Assembly (NCBI GenBank): GCA_947642745.1
Contig: CANRTU010000007.1
Coordinates: 18,513-82,512, forward strand
Source of the DNA: an uncultured Eubacterium sp.
GTDB taxonomy: Bacteria; Bacillota; Clostridia; Lachnospirales; Lachnospiraceae
Direction: 5' to 3'
Length of the DNA: 64,000 nt
Shown: in pieces, positions 56,600-64,000 of the stretch
Layout of the letters: each line of letters begins with the position of its first letter
Numbering within the stretch: the first letter of the stretch is position 1
Translations under genes and position numbers: made by a program
The notes under the pieces: model-generated
What the model was told of the DNA's origin: nothing
Database searches by the model: none
What the model saw: the letters and a program-made list of their open reading frames with translations, nothing else

Positions 56600-57154
56600 C
56601 TATGGCATCTGTAACTTTGTTTTTACTAATTCGGATTTTAGCCTGGCAAGCTTACCCTGTACACTGCCATCCACCACCCGGTCACCGATGCGGATAATAA
56701 TTCCCCCGATCAGCGCCGGATCTGTTTCATAAGTAATCTCAAACTGCACATAATCTGTTGTATCCAGCAGTTTTCTGCGGATTGAATCTTTCTGCGCAAG
56801 AGACAGTTCCATGGCGGAAGTTACACTGGCAGTTCCTATTTTTTTATATTCTTTGACCCGTGTAATAAAATATTCCAGCACGCTGCCAAACTCATTATAA
56901 TGACCTTTGGCAATAATCATCCGCATCAGCCCGGTCATTTCCCGTGATATCCGGTTGCGAAAAATATTTTCTATTATTTTCTGCTTTTCTTCTATCACGA
57001 TTTTTGGATGATTCATCATTTTTGTCAGATCTTCATTTTCCCGGATAATCGGCAGAAGCTTCTTTACTTCCTGAAATAGTTCATCCGTCTGTCCGGATTC
57101 AGAAGCCAGCTCAAACAATGCATCTCCATAGGTTTTTGAAACTAGCTTAGCCAT
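56600..57154 (-). CDS. atpH: ATP synthase delta subunit
   Basis: A 184-residue delta subunit, which fastens the peripheral stalk to the top of F1. It starts VSKTYGDALFELA and ends with the conserved beta region PALIGGIIIRIGDRVVDGSVQGKLARL. The start overlaps the end of atpF by 13 bp, so it is translationally coupled. Confidence 0.96.
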   Translation of the reverse strand: MAKLVSKTYGDALFELASESGQTDELFQEVKKLLPIIRENEDLTKMMNHPKIVIEEKQKIIENIFRNRISREMTGLMRMIIAKGHYNEFGSVLEYFITRVKEYKKIGTASVTSAMELSLAQKDSIRRKLLDTTDYVQFEITYETDPALIGGIIIRIGDRVVDGSVQGKLARLKSELVKTKLQMP

Positions 57155-57657
57155 GTCGAATCACCCATTTCTTTCAATGTCTGTTCTACCAGCGTATTCT
57201 GGATCGTTGTATCAATAGATGACGCAACAATTTTTGCAGCCATCATGGACGCAACGGTTATCATCTCCTGCTTTACTTCATCCATTACACGACTCTTTTC
57301 CAGCCTTGCCTCTTCATTGGCATGCTGGATAATGCGGGCAGCTTCCTGCTTCGCCTCGTCTATCATACGTGCTTCATTCTGAATCGCCTTCTGACGTGCT
57401 TCACTCAAAATAGCTTCCGCTTCTTTATCTACCTGTTTCAGTTTCGCATCATACTCTGCTTTAAGGGCTGCCGCCTTGTCTTTGTCTGTTTTTGCCTCAC
57501 TAATTTCACCCTGAATCTTTTTCTGTCTGTCCTGCAGCATTTTTCTGACAGGATCAAACAGCAGATAGGACATTACCAGAAACAGTACAAATACAGCAAT
57601 AGCCAGAAGCACGGCATCATGCAACAACTGGAAATCGAGATCAAATAGTCTTTCCAT
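57142..57657 (-). CDS. atpF: ATP synthase b subunit
   Basis: A 171-residue b subunit of the peripheral stalk: one membrane segment (about residues 12-34) and a long charged coiled coil (about 40-150, rich in Lys, Glu and Ala). AGGAGG precedes the ATG after a long 13-base gap. It follows atpE by 60 bp and overlaps atpH. Confidence 0.96.
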   Translation of the reverse strand: MERLFDLDFQLLHDAVLLAIAVFVLFLVMSYLLFDPVRKMLQDRQKKIQGEISEAKTDKDKAAALKAEYDAKLKQVDKEAEAILSEARQKAIQNEARMIDEAKQEAARIIQHANEEARLEKSRVMDEVKQEMITVASMMAAKIVASSIDTTIQNTLVEQTLKEMGDSTWLS

Positions 57658-57717
57658 GTTTGCTCAGTTATGCCTCCTTTCCGTATTATTCCATTATCAG
57701 GGCACCTGCCGCGCGCC

Positions 57718-57984
<267 letters not shown>

Positions 57985-58025
57985 CTAAAAAAATTTTCTC
58001 TGTAATAATATAATTACAAACTAAT

Positions 58026-58760
58026 TTATTCTGTGCTTAACTGCTGACTGATATATGTCATGGTCAGCATACAGAATACATACGTCTGAATTGCTCCTGA
58101 GAACAAGTCAAAGTATAAATGGAGCGCTGCCGGCCAGACAAGAGCCAATTTTGACAACAGTCCGTAGACTAACGCCATCATAACTGTTCCTGACAGTACA
58201 TTTGCAAATAAACGCAGCGACAGCGAAATCGGAACTGCTATTTCACTGATCAGGTTAATCGGGAACCAGATCGGCAGCCATGGTGGTAATGGCGAACACA
58301 TATCTACCCAGATTTGTTTCAGACTGTGATACTTAAACTGGCAGAAATGTATCACACAGAATGTGATAACACCTAATGGCAGTGTCGTGCCATAATCTGC
58401 TGTGGGCGGCCTTAATCCAAACAGACCGGATATATTGCTCATAAGAATGAATATAAAGATCGTGCTGATATAATTCACGAACTTAGGCGCATTCTTCCCC
58501 ATGGAGCCTTCTACAACCCCATCCAGTTTTTCTACGATCAGTTCTAATATGTTTTGGAACGTATCCGGTACTTCAGACGCATGGCGCATTTTAACATTTG
58601 CCATAAATGCGAATCCGACCATGACCAGCATCACGATCAGTATACACACATGGGACGTGGTGATCCATACTTCATGTCCGAACAGATTATAGGAAAATAA
58701 TCCGTGTATCATAAAGTCGATCTTATCAGCACCGGATGACATTACGATTGCATCTGTCAC
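58026..58760 (-). CDS. atpB: ATP synthase a subunit
   Basis: A 244-residue a subunit with about five membrane helices, which forms the ion channels beside the c-ring. The essential arginine is in LSLRLFANVLSG, and the last helices carry the expected polar residues. The start is best placed at the GTG at 58758-58760, because GGAGGTGA lies just upstream; an in-frame TTG seven codons earlier overlaps that site. It lies 73 bp after atpI. Confidence 0.95.
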   Translation of the reverse strand: MTDAIVMSSGADKIDFMIHGLFSYNLFGHEVWITTSHVCILIVMLVMVGFAFMANVKMRHASEVPDTFQNILELIVEKLDGVVEGSMGKNAPKFVNYISTIFIFILMSNISGLFGLRPPTADYGTTLPLGVITFCVIHFCQFKYHSLKQIWVDMCSPLPPWLPIWFPINLISEIAVPISLSLRLFANVLSGTVMMALVYGLLSKLALVWPAALHLYFDLFSGAIQTYVFCMLTMTYISQQLSTE

Positions 58761-58833
58761 ATTTTCACCTCCCTTTCTCAATACATTCGTTTTATCCTAA
58801 GGCATAAGTCATGGTTACCCTGATCTGCCTGCC

Positions 58834-59241
58834 CTAAGACGCACCACCTTTTCCTGTTACCCTCATTATCAATTTGTGTAACGCCGGCTGTAAATAAGCC
58901 GATATCTTTAAACCCATCACACCGAGAAACAGTGTGGCAAGGTTACCAAGATCAAAGTACATTGTGACAGCAAATACAACGATAACCCCTGTATACCGCA
59001 CAAGTCCCTTTGCGGTAATACGCATTCTTGCTTTTTCAGCGTCTGGAAAATCTATTGTCTCAGCGATAACCCGTGCGATATGATATGCCATGGCCATTGC
59101 TGTCACAGCGCCAATCCATAATCCACTGCTGTAGCGCAGCTTATCTTCCACAAACCATACGCCTGTAAGCTGGATCACCAGCGCATACAGTACGATTCCG
59201 GACAGAAGCCCGGGCAGCGCCTGATTCAGTCGTCTAAACAT
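58834..59241 (-). CDS. atpI: ATP synthase subunit I
   Basis: A protein of about 135 residues with four hydrophobic helices (near residues 12-30, 41-60, 80-98 and 100-120). It occupies the atpI place at the head of the operon, between the AtpZ-like gene and atpB. AtpI proteins help assemble the c-ring, notably in sodium-type enzymes. Sequence conservation in the family is low, so the call rests on position and topology. Start choice is unsure: ATGs at 59241, 59250 and 59253 all lie near AGGA and overlap the end of the AtpZ-like gene. Confidence 0.75.
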   Translation of the reverse strand: MFRRLNQALPGLLSGIVLYALVIQLTGVWFVEDKLRYSSGLWIGAVTAMAMAYHIARVIAETIDFPDAEKARMRITAKGLVRYTGVIVVFAVTMYFDLGNLATLFLGVMGLKISAYLQPALHKLIMRVTGKGGAS

Positions 59242-59461
59242 CTTTATCATCATCCTGCCAGATTTTTTTTGCCATAATATATACATTACGGAAACCGGCC
59301 AGCGCACCTGTCATAAACAGAGGAACCGTGATTACGGGAATATCAAATTTCTCTCCCAGCCACACGCCGCACAATGTACACAATACAATCGGCACAATCA
59401 TATTCAGTCCAAACTGTGTAACCATTGTAAATGCGTGAAAAACCTTTCCCCTGTTCTTCAT
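59234..59461 (-). CDS. AtpZ/AtpI-family small membrane protein
   Basis: A 75-residue protein with two hydrophobic helices (about 10-32 and 42-62) and an acidic-basic end (KKIWQDDDKDV). The pattern FTMVTQFGLNMIVPIVLCTLCGVWLGEKF is typical of the small AtpZ-type proteins at the start of atp operons, proposed to help magnesium or calcium transport or assembly of Fo. AGGGG lies six bases before the ATG. It is the first gene of the operon behind the promoter at 59504-59531. Confidence 0.8.
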   Translation of the reverse strand: MKNRGKVFHAFTMVTQFGLNMIVPIVLCTLCGVWLGEKFDIPVITVPLFMTGALAGFRNVYIMAKKIWQDDDKDV

Positions 59462-59503
59462 CAGCGTCCCCTTTCATGGCAGATTACACGAACCCACTTT
59501 TCT

Positions 59504-59531
59504 ATTATATCATGAATGAACAAATTGTCTA
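59504..59531 (-). promoter_or_regulatory. Promoter of the ATP synthase operon
   Basis: Minus strand: TAGACA (59526-59531), 16-bp spacer, TATAAT (59504-59509) with a TGA extension, about 43 bases upstream of the first gene. Confidence 0.65.
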
Positions 59532-59693
59532 CAAATTTTTGCCAATAAATAACTTCTTTGTATATTTTTAGTCTACGACCCTTATTTTTACTGGAATTAT
59601 CAGCAGTCTGCCGGACATTTAAATCAGTGCGGACAGGAATACAAGAAAAATGGTACAATCTGAGTTATCCCCAAAATGTACCACGCTTATTCT

Positions 59694-60146
59694 TTATATT
59701 TCATGCAAAATCGCTGCCAGCTTTTTAATGGACTTACTTAAAGTCTCATAGCAGATTCCATATGCCTGAAGTGTTCCTCCATAAGGATTCATAATCTCCA
59801 GCTCCTCGCCTACCAGCTCTGTCAGTATCTGGACATTTTCCGGTATGGCGTGTTCAAACATATCCAGAATCTTTTGTTTATCGCCGCTTTCCATAACGAT
59901 AATCAGTGTATCCTGTGCAAAATCCTCTTCTTCCAGCTGGCTGGACATATAATTTTCCAGAGTAATGCCGTTACTGATCAGCACTGCCTCAGCTTTCTGA
60001 TTCAGAGGTTCAGGAAACAAAACCACAATCCCCCGTGCCTGGACATCAATCGGATGTTTCAGCGTACTTTCTTTTAACAGCTCGGCGGCCATCGGCGCCC
60101 GGCTGTTTCCTGCGTTATCCGCAAATATAATCTTTCTGTAATTCAT
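59694..60146 (-). CDS. Degenerate low-molecular-weight phosphatase homologue
   Basis: A 150-residue protein with the fold signature of low-molecular-weight protein phosphatases (LMW-PTP; YwlE arginine phosphatase of Bacillus is a member). The P-loop C-x5-R-S/A-P is recognisable as FADNAGNSRAPMA, but the nucleophile cysteine is Asp (D10) while the arginine (R16) is kept. The general-acid DPYGG has become NPYGG (N120). Both catalytic groups are lost, so phosphatase activity is not expected; phosphate binding might remain. It lies between the sua5-like gene and the atp operon, much as ywlE lies near ywlC and atp in Bacillus. GAGGTGG precedes the ATG. Confidence 0.75.
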   Translation of the reverse strand: MNYRKIIFADNAGNSRAPMAAELLKESTLKHPIDVQARGIVVLFPEPLNQKAEAVLISNGITLENYMSSQLEEEDFAQDTLIIVMESGDKQKILDMFEHAIPENVQILTELVGEELEIMNPYGGTLQAYGICYETLSKSIKKLAAILHEI

Positions 60147-60223
60147 ATACCCACCTCAGTCAGAAACAGAACCCTTCTCACGGATCTGACCGGAAATATA
60201 TTCCCCGGTCTTTGTTCTGTCGT

Positions 60224-61270
60224 TTATATGGCTTTTATGACCTGATGTCCCGCCGCTTTTAGCAGCCGGTTCATAATTGCCTGCCCCATACGGGGTGTAG
60301 AAAAGCATTCAGAATAAATCACATCTACACCTGCCCCGTCAAATTCCCTCAGTATTTTGTAAAGATTATGGACAATGGTATCCTCCTCCCGGCGCTCTCC
60401 AATACTTAGAACAAGCCCCTGTCCATAATGGCCAATTGTTTCTTTTGTTCCAATTACGCCTGCCTTTTTCCCCATTCTGACGTCTTCGGCAATCAGCATA
60501 TTAATTTTCGAAATAACAGAATCCGCATCCCCTTCCACCAGAATCAGATTCGCCTCAGGCGCATAATGTCTGTACTTCATGCCCGGCGCTTTCGGTTTCC
60601 GGGCGGAATCTGTGATTCCCGGATCCATAATGACCGGACCAATCACACCTTCAATCATTTCCAGTGAAATATATCCGGGACGTAAAATCACCGGAACTTC
60701 TGTGGTCAGATCAATAATTGTGGACTCTATTCCGATCCCTGCAGCCCCTCCATCCAGCAGCAGCGGTATCCTCTCCTTCAGATCTTCATATACGTGCTCC
60801 GCCAGGGTAGGACTTGGCCGCCCGGATATATTGGCACTGGGTGCCGCAATATACCCGCCTCCGGCCCGTATCAGCGCCAGGGCAGTTTTACTGGAAGGCA
60901 TACGGATAGCCACAGTATCCATACCTCCGGTTGTTTCATAAGGTACTTTATCATTTTTGTTTAAAATCATTGTCAGCGGTCCCGGCCAGAACGCATCAGC
61001 CAGAAGCTTTACCGCTTCCGGCATATATGACACAATACGTTCCATGTCTTCCATACAGCAGATATGAACGATCAAAGGATTATCAGAGGGTCTTCCTTTT
61101 ACGGCATATATTTTTTTTGAAGCCTCAGGCTGCAGTGCGTCAGCCCCCAGTCCGTATACAGTCTCAGTTGGAAAAGCTACGATCCCACCTTCACGGATAA
61201 TCCTGCCGGCCTGTGAAATAACTTCCGGATCAATGTTGTCTTCATCTATTTTTTTTACCATCATTCTCAT
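60224..61270 (-). CDS. Threonylcarbamoyl-AMP synthase (Sua5/YwlC type)
   Basis: A 348-residue Sua5-type enzyme, which forms threonylcarbamoyl-adenylate from threonine, bicarbonate and ATP for the t6A modification of ANN-decoding tRNAs. The YrdC domain (about 10-205) has FPTETVYGLGADA, KGRPSDNPLIVH, FWPGPLT, APSANISGRPSPT and ESTIID. A linker and the C-terminal Sua5 domain (about 235-348) follow, as in Bacillus YwlC. The first ATG (61268-61270) has no ribosome site; a TATAAT six bases before it suggests a leaderless message. It lies downstream of the amidase gene and upstream of the degenerate LMW-PTP. Confidence 0.93.
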   Translation of the reverse strand: MRMMVKKIDEDNIDPEVISQAGRIIREGGIVAFPTETVYGLGADALQPEASKKIYAVKGRPSDNPLIVHICCMEDMERIVSYMPEAVKLLADAFWPGPLTMILNKNDKVPYETTGGMDTVAIRMPSSKTALALIRAGGGYIAAPSANISGRPSPTLAEHVYEDLKERIPLLLDGGAAGIGIESTIIDLTTEVPVILRPGYISLEMIEGVIGPVIMDPGITDSARKPKAPGMKYRHYAPEANLILVEGDADSVISKINMLIAEDVRMGKKAGVIGTKETIGHYGQGLVLSIGERREEDTIVHNLYKILREFDGAGVDVIYSECFSTPRMGQAIMNRLLKAAGHQVIKAI

Positions 61271-61276
61271 AATTGT

Positions 61277-61305
61277 ATTATAACACTTTCTCCGGGAGAT
61301 GGGAA
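61277..61305 (-). promoter_or_regulatory. Possible promoter giving a leaderless sua5 message
   Basis: Minus strand: TTCCCA (61300-61305), 17-bp spacer, TATAAT (61277-61282) with a TGT extension. The -10 ends six bases before the ATG, so transcription should begin at or next to the start codon. Confidence 0.45.
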
Positions 61306-61322
61306 TAAAAAAGCTGACTTTT

Positions 61323-62024
61323 TTAATTCATATCAGAATCATCTTTTCCCAGATACTGAAAAACCCCTGTAGAAATGGCTTCCACCAGCTTCTGCTGGTA
61401 AGTCTCATCACACAGCTTCTCCGCTTCTGCCGGATTACTTAAAAACCCACATTCCACAATCACAATTGGCGAAGACGTCTTTTTAAGCATATAATAACTG
61501 TCATTTGCCTTAGCCTCCCGGTGATTTTCAGGGTCTGCTTCCCGGATCAGGGAATTCTGGATAATCTCCGCCAGTTTCTGGCTTTCTGTGGAAGTCGTAT
61601 AATAAAATACCTGTGCGCCCCTGATTTCCGGACTGGTATAACTGTTCTGGTGGATACTGACAGTCATCAGTGGATTCATCTCATTAATTAAATCGCAGCG
61701 CCTTTGCAGATCCTGCACTTTTTTATTTCCGGCATTTTCATCATACAGCCCCTTGTCCTCATCCCTGGTCATAATTACCCGCATTCCTTTCGCTTCTATT
61801 ACGGTTTTCAGCTTTAAGGCAATCTCCAGGTTAATATCTTTTTCTTTAACACCATTCACACCTACTTTTCCGGCGTCAAAGCCACCGTGCCCTACATCAA
61901 TGACAATACAGTTTTTCTGTTGTCCCACCTGTTTGCCTGTTACATAGACAGCGCTTTTTTTAGCCAGTACGCAGGCACAGATCAGGATAATAACCGACAT
62001 GACCAGTTCTAATTTCTGTTTCAA
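61323..62024 (-). CDS. N-acetylmuramoyl-L-alanine amidase, CwlD-like
   Basis: A 233-residue zinc amidase (Amidase_3 family), which cleaves the bond between MurNAc and the stem peptide. An N-terminal membrane or signal segment (about 6-25) is followed by the catalytic domain with the zinc ligands and acid in the right order: VIDVGHGGFDAGK, DINLEIALKL, VSIHQNS and IVECGFLSN. Domain size and single-domain layout resemble CwlD, which makes muramic-delta-lactam in the spore cortex. It starts with TTG, preceded by GGAGG seven bases upstream. It lies 81 bp downstream of the GH18 gene, perhaps in one operon. A weak A/T-only hairpin follows the stop (61306-61323). Confidence 0.85.
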   Translation of the reverse strand: MKQKLELVMSVIILICACVLAKKSAVYVTGKQVGQQKNCIVIDVGHGGFDAGKVGVNGVKEKDINLEIALKLKTVIEAKGMRVIMTRDEDKGLYDENAGNKKVQDLQRRCDLINEMNPLMTVSIHQNSYTSPEIRGAQVFYYTTSTESQKLAEIIQNSLIREADPENHREAKANDSYYMLKKTSSPIVIVECGFLSNPAEAEKLCDETYQQKLVEAISTGVFQYLGKDDSDMN

Positions 62025-62105
62025 TTTTCAGCCTCCGGCATTTTCTCTTACTATACATATGAGAAAGACAGAAACGTAAGAACCACATGTGGCAAAATAA
62101 AGCCA

Positions 62106-63845
62106 TTAATTAATATACTTAAAGATTACATCCCATACCGCACTGTTTTCCAGTCCCAGTTTCCAGAAAGCGGCTCCCGCAAATCCATGACTATCCATAA
62201 CCTTTAATTTTTCTTCAATGGATCTGGATTCTTCCATCCATATTTTATATGTGACACCGTTATTTACATATTCTGTATAAAACTGACCTGCTTCCTCCAG
62301 CCAGTTTTGTTCCGCTCCATTTACATCCATCAGCTGTTTTGCCGAATCCATCCCATACGCTTCACTGGACAATTCGTATGGTACATAGTCTTCCGAAGCG
62401 GACTCTGTATCGTCTCCATTTCCACTTTTTGGCGTCTCAGCCCATACTCTTGTATAAAATGGCATTCCAAGAATTACCTGTTCAGCCGGCACTCCTTCTT
62501 CCAGAATATCATCCGACGCTTTTTTTACAAATCCAATTGATGCCACAGAACCAGCTTCCGTGGAGCCCGCATAGTGTTCATCATAAGCCATGACTACCAC
62601 ATAGTCTGCAAATACTGACTGTTCCTGTCTGTCATAAAACTGTGTATAAGAAGAAGACACATAATTATCCACAGACAATACGAGTCCGTTGCCATCACAT
62701 TTTAAAGAAAGCTCACGGATAAACTGTATAAATCCTTCCCCGACTGCCGCATCCAGCTCTTCAAAATCAATATTAATCCCATCCAGCCCATACTGAATGG
62801 CGGCGGCAATAATCTGATTTTCCAGATTTTCCCGTTTAGAGGTATGGGTCAGGATTTCCGTCGTATTAATATCCCTGTTCTCGAAATTACTGAAAAGTCC
62901 CCAGACTTCAATATCCCTTTCATGACAGTATCTCACATAATCCATACTTGCACGGCTTGCGATGTTTCCCTCATTGTCATTGACATAAAACCAGGTAGGA
63001 GATATGACGTTAATCCCCTTCGTATTTTGTAATACGGTTGAAATCGAATTATTTGCTTCTGGTACTGTTACCTGATGCCAGGCCATATTAATCTCATAAT
63101 CACGCATCTGATGTTCAAATATATCTTCTGTAAATTCGTGACTTTCTGTCTCTTCTGTCTCATCTCCCAGACGTTTATCCTGTACATACCCAATCAGTCC
63201 GTCTTTTGTGACTGCTTTTGTCCATCCATCCGTTCCGTCTAATCTGGTCAGTACATCGTCTTTTTCCAATTCGCACAAAATATTACTTTTTATGTTATTT
63301 TCAACACGCAGCTGGGTTTTTTTCTTTACTGTTATTTTTTTTACCTTTCCCCATTTCGTCCGCAGAAGCACACGATACGGCTCTTCATACAGTTCATATG
63401 CCAGATTCGTATATTCAGCCACAAAATCCAGTGCAATATATACATGATCTTTATCCACCAGTACTATTTCGTAATCTTTGCTGTTCTTTTTCTTTCCTAT
63501 ATAATATTCTTTACTGTCGGCGTATGCCTTAATTACATTGGACGATGTGGTGTACAATAATAAATTTTCATTTGTATCCCAATAAAAACGATCGTTTAAC
63601 TCATCATGAATATACTGATAATTCAGATATACTTCATTTCCTTTTCGAAACGCTTTTTCTTCTATTATATTATGATTCAGTTCCAGTGCAATTTCATCCT
63701 CAGATGTAAGTCCAAAGTATGTTTCAAGATCCTGCTTTTCTGTGCCGGGCAGATATTCCCTGACTTTTCTGCTGACAAGCACAATAAGCAGTATTATGAA
63801 TATCAGAATTAATACGGTAAGAACTGGTATAATTTTCTTCTTCAT
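62106..63845 (-). CDS. Membrane-anchored GH18 hydrolase with SH3 domain
   Basis: A 579-residue exported enzyme. An N-terminal anchor (about 5-26) is followed by a copper-amine-oxidase-N-like domain (about 45-165), a bacterial SH3 domain (about 172-226, TQLRVENNIKSN to GYVQD) and a glycoside hydrolase 18 domain (about 250-579). The catalytic motif is DGINIDFE with the acid E362 and D360; Asn replaces the first Asp of DxDxE, as in YaaH/YdhD-type spore enzymes. Such proteins cut cortex or cell-wall glycan. The ATG at 63843-63845 has AGGAGG eight bases upstream. A near-perfect promoter lies at 63889-63917. It is first in a possible operon with the CwlD-like amidase. Confidence 0.88.
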   Translation of the reverse strand: MKKKIIPVLTVLILIFIILLIVLVSRKVREYLPGTEKQDLETYFGLTSEDEIALELNHNIIEEKAFRKGNEVYLNYQYIHDELNDRFYWDTNENLLLYTTSSNVIKAYADSKEYYIGKKKNSKDYEIVLVDKDHVYIALDFVAEYTNLAYELYEEPYRVLLRTKWGKVKKITVKKKTQLRVENNIKSNILCELEKDDVLTRLDGTDGWTKAVTKDGLIGYVQDKRLGDETEETESHEFTEDIFEHQMRDYEINMAWHQVTVPEANNSISTVLQNTKGINVISPTWFYVNDNEGNIASRASMDYVRYCHERDIEVWGLFSNFENRDINTTEILTHTSKRENLENQIIAAAIQYGLDGINIDFEELDAAVGEGFIQFIRELSLKCDGNGLVLSVDNYVSSSYTQFYDRQEQSVFADYVVVMAYDEHYAGSTEAGSVASIGFVKKASDDILEEGVPAEQVILGMPFYTRVWAETPKSGNGDDTESASEDYVPYELSSEAYGMDSAKQLMDVNGAEQNWLEEAGQFYTEYVNNGVTYKIWMEESRSIEEKLKVMDSHGFAGAAFWKLGLENSAVWDVIFKYIN

Positions 63846-63888
63846 CACTTTTCCTCCTGTGTCTGTTCGTACCCACATAGTCTTTCTT

Positions 63889-63917
63889 ATTATAGCCTGT
63901 TGCCAGTCATTTTACAA
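63889..63917 (-). promoter_or_regulatory. Promoter of the GH18 gene
   Basis: Minus strand: TTGTAA (63912-63917), 17-bp spacer, TATAAT (63889-63894), about 45 bases before the start codon. Confidence 0.7.
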
Positions 63918-64000
63918 GAAACAATGTGAAATCCAGAGAATTAAGAGTGTAGGATTACAATACATGTGTTACAACTGAATATTTAAAAGACAGAGATACC

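Overview
The window looks like a chromosomal segment of a low-to-mid GC, spore-forming anaerobic Firmicute, most likely a Lachnospiraceae gut bacterium (Blautia/Dorea-like). This is inferred from gene content, not from a marker-gene search: a GlgC/GlgD pair followed by spoVG, a DnaD-DnaC-PRPP synthetase operon, an HPr/DUF6465-like pair, class B sortase surface proteins, a CwlD-like amidase and a GH18/SH3 hydrolase. Most genes are core housekeeping genes. No tRNA, rRNA, CRISPR array, prophage or intact insertion sequence was seen.

Layout. 1-2.9 kb (minus): histidine kinase, response regulator and RluA-type pseudouridine synthase. 3.0-4.9 kb: metK behind a SAM riboswitch, with an unusual block of tandem repeats between them. 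4.9-6.4 kb: murA. 6.7-10.3 kb: a heterodimeric ABC exporter. 10.5-16.2 kb: pth, mfd and a PrsA/SurA-like lipoprotein. 16.4-17.7 kb (plus): an M23 endopeptidase-like membrane protein. 17.8-20.5 kb (minus): glgC-glgD-spoVG. 20.9-26.3 kb (plus): murC, then dnaD-like, dnaC-like and prs; the murC-dnaD gap holds six DnaA-box-like 9-mers. 26.5-32.1 kb (minus): HPr-like and DUF6465-like genes, an alanine/glycine:cation symporter, a large exported protein with a degenerate C39-like domain, and a proline-rich/Arg-Cys-tailed protein. 32.3-34.5 kb (plus): an LtaS-like enzyme. 34.6-35.9 kb: gdhA. 36.1-47.4 kb (minus): a surface operon coding for a ~2,866-residue repeat protein, a class B sortase and a TPQTG-anchored leucine-rich-repeat protein. 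48-49.4 kb: two related-looking small hydrophobic proteins and an Rpn-type nuclease. 49.9 kb (plus): a small XRE regulator. 50.4-61.3 kb (minus): Sua5, a catalytically degenerate LMW-PTP homologue, the complete ATP synthase operon (atpZ-like, atpI, B, E, F, H, A, G, D, C), and a PPC/Big2 surface protein after the operon terminator. 61.3-63.8 kb: CwlD-like amidase and GH18/SH3 hydrolase. The left edge has the promoter and ribosome-binding site of a minus-strand gene that lies outside the window.

How the parts connect. Envelope building runs through the window (murA, murC, LtaS-like, M23, amidase, GH18), together with cell-surface display (sortase operon, PPC/Big2 protein). The ATP synthase c-subunit carries the residues of a Na+-binding site, which fits a sodium-based membrane economy and the sodium:amino-acid symporter type found nearby. 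The items most worth a second look are the metK leader repeats with terminator-like hairpins and micro-ORFs, the DnaA-box array, the LMW-PTP pseudoenzyme next to sua5 and atp, the paired small hydrophobic proteins, and the large protein with a C39-like domain that has lost its histidine.
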